From an uncultured Lachnospiraceae bacterium (GTDB taxonomy: Bacteria > Bacillota > Clostridia > Lachnospirales > Lachnospiraceae), in assembly GCA_902797785.1 (NCBI GenBank), contig CADBUD010000179.1, forward strand, positions 1 through 6,042: 6,042 nt of DNA, given 5' to 3'. Position numbers and translations under genes: made by a program. The notes under the pieces are model-generated. The model did not search any database, was not told the DNA's origin, and worked only from the letters and a program-made list of their open reading frames with translations. Positions 5,819 to 6,042 of the stretch are shown piece by piece. The stretch's first letter is position 1, and each line of letters starts with the position of its first letter.

Positions 5819-5874
5819 CTGGGGCATAAAACATGACTGAAAAACGGAAATTGAAGGATTGATATCCAAAAAAG

Positions 5875-5916
5875 GGGCTGTTGCGATAAGTTATTTTATC
5901 GTAACGGCTCTTTTTT
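5875..5916 (+). terminator. Strong intrinsic terminator of the operon
   Basis: GGGCTGTTGCGATAA (5875-5889) pairs with TTATCGTAACGGCTC (5896-5910) across a 6-base loop. All 15 positions pair, three as G-U, and six T residues (5911-5916) follow directly. Six A residues precede the stem (5868-5873), so the inverted transcript would also end in U-runs and the structure may act in both directions. It lies 113 bases after the oadA stop and closes the operon before repeat copy B. Confidence 0.92.
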
Positions 5917-5956
5917 GACGTAAAATACCTGTCTCTGATACGCAGGTTGAAGTGAA

Positions 5957-6042
5957 GTTACTATTCACAGCCACTATCCCGCAAGGCATTTTCATGCGTT
6001 TTTTGCACACCGTAGGCGTACAGAGTATGAAAATCCGGGGCA
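5957..6042 (+). repeat. Structured repeat element, copy B (right end cut by window)
   Basis: This copy starts with GTTACTATTCACAGC (5957-5971), the exact reverse complement of the end of copy A. It continues with CACTATCCCGCAAGG, shared with copy A except for two bases. Its hairpin I pairs ATTTTCATGC (5988-5997) with the arm at 6025-6034, eight Watson-Crick pairs at the base plus a G-U and a C-G pair. It has a longer loop than copy A (27 bases against 7). It ends in the common AAAATCCGGGG (6030-6040). Hairpin II and the right terminus lie outside the window. Both copies have the same orientation. Confidence 0.72.

Noticed and set aside
5210..5869. Long open frame on the - strand (219 codons) opposite the end of oadA
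   Set aside because: It lies almost wholly antisense to a certain gene, has a hydrophobic/aromatic composition typical of antisense reading and shows no recognisable domain.
5927..5947. ACCTG/CAGGT inverted repeat after the terminator
   Set aside because: It is only 5 bp with an 11-base loop, which is expected by chance.
1..6042. Composite transposon or CRISPR array
   Set aside because: The flanking repeats carry no transposase and are non-coding, and there are no regularly spaced repeat-spacer units. The genes look like a native metabolic operon.

Overview
The window is a compact five-gene operon, all on the + strand. It encodes a biotin-dependent, sodium-translocating decarboxylase or transcarboxylase of the OadB family. 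Moderate GC, strong AGGAGG-type ribosome binding sites, A/P/K-rich linkers and an OadG protein with a secreted extra domain suggest an anaerobic Firmicute, most likely a gut Lachnospiraceae-type Clostridium relative. That placement comes from style and recall, not from a search.

Layout: bases 1-130 are the right-hand part of a structured repeat element. Bases 131-248 hold the likely promoter and 5' leader. The genes follow in this order: a crotonase-fold acyl-CoA carboxyltransferase (249-1685); an OadG-like membrane subunit with a signal peptide and an extracellular domain (1701-2519); a free biotin carrier protein (2582-2950); the sodium-pumping beta subunit OadB (3030-4184); and a 5S/OadA-type pyruvate/oxaloacetate carboxyltransferase (4322-5761). 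The 137-base gap before the last gene can fold in two mutually exclusive ways. After the operon come a short repeat-like fragment (5773-5818), a strong intrinsic terminator (5875-5916) and the left-hand part of a second copy of the repeat element (5957-6042, cut by the window end).

How the genes work together: the biotin carrier (Lys88 in EAMKME) can take CO2 from an acyl-CoA through the first gene or from oxaloacetate through the fifth. It can then pass the CO2 either to the other carboxyltransferase or to OadB, which releases it and exports Na+. No biotin carboxylase is present, so ATP-dependent carboxylation is not encoded here. Having both a 12S-like and a 5S-like carboxyltransferase with a 1.3S-like carrier resembles the soluble propionibacterial transcarboxylase, here joined to a membrane Na+ pump. 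The acyl-CoA substrate cannot be read from the sequence.

The most notable features outside the genes are the two same-orientation repeat copies that flank the operon. They share a 44/51 core and a compensatory stem change, and complementary 15-base termini are visible on opposite copies. The alternative-fold leader before the 5S gene is next in interest.
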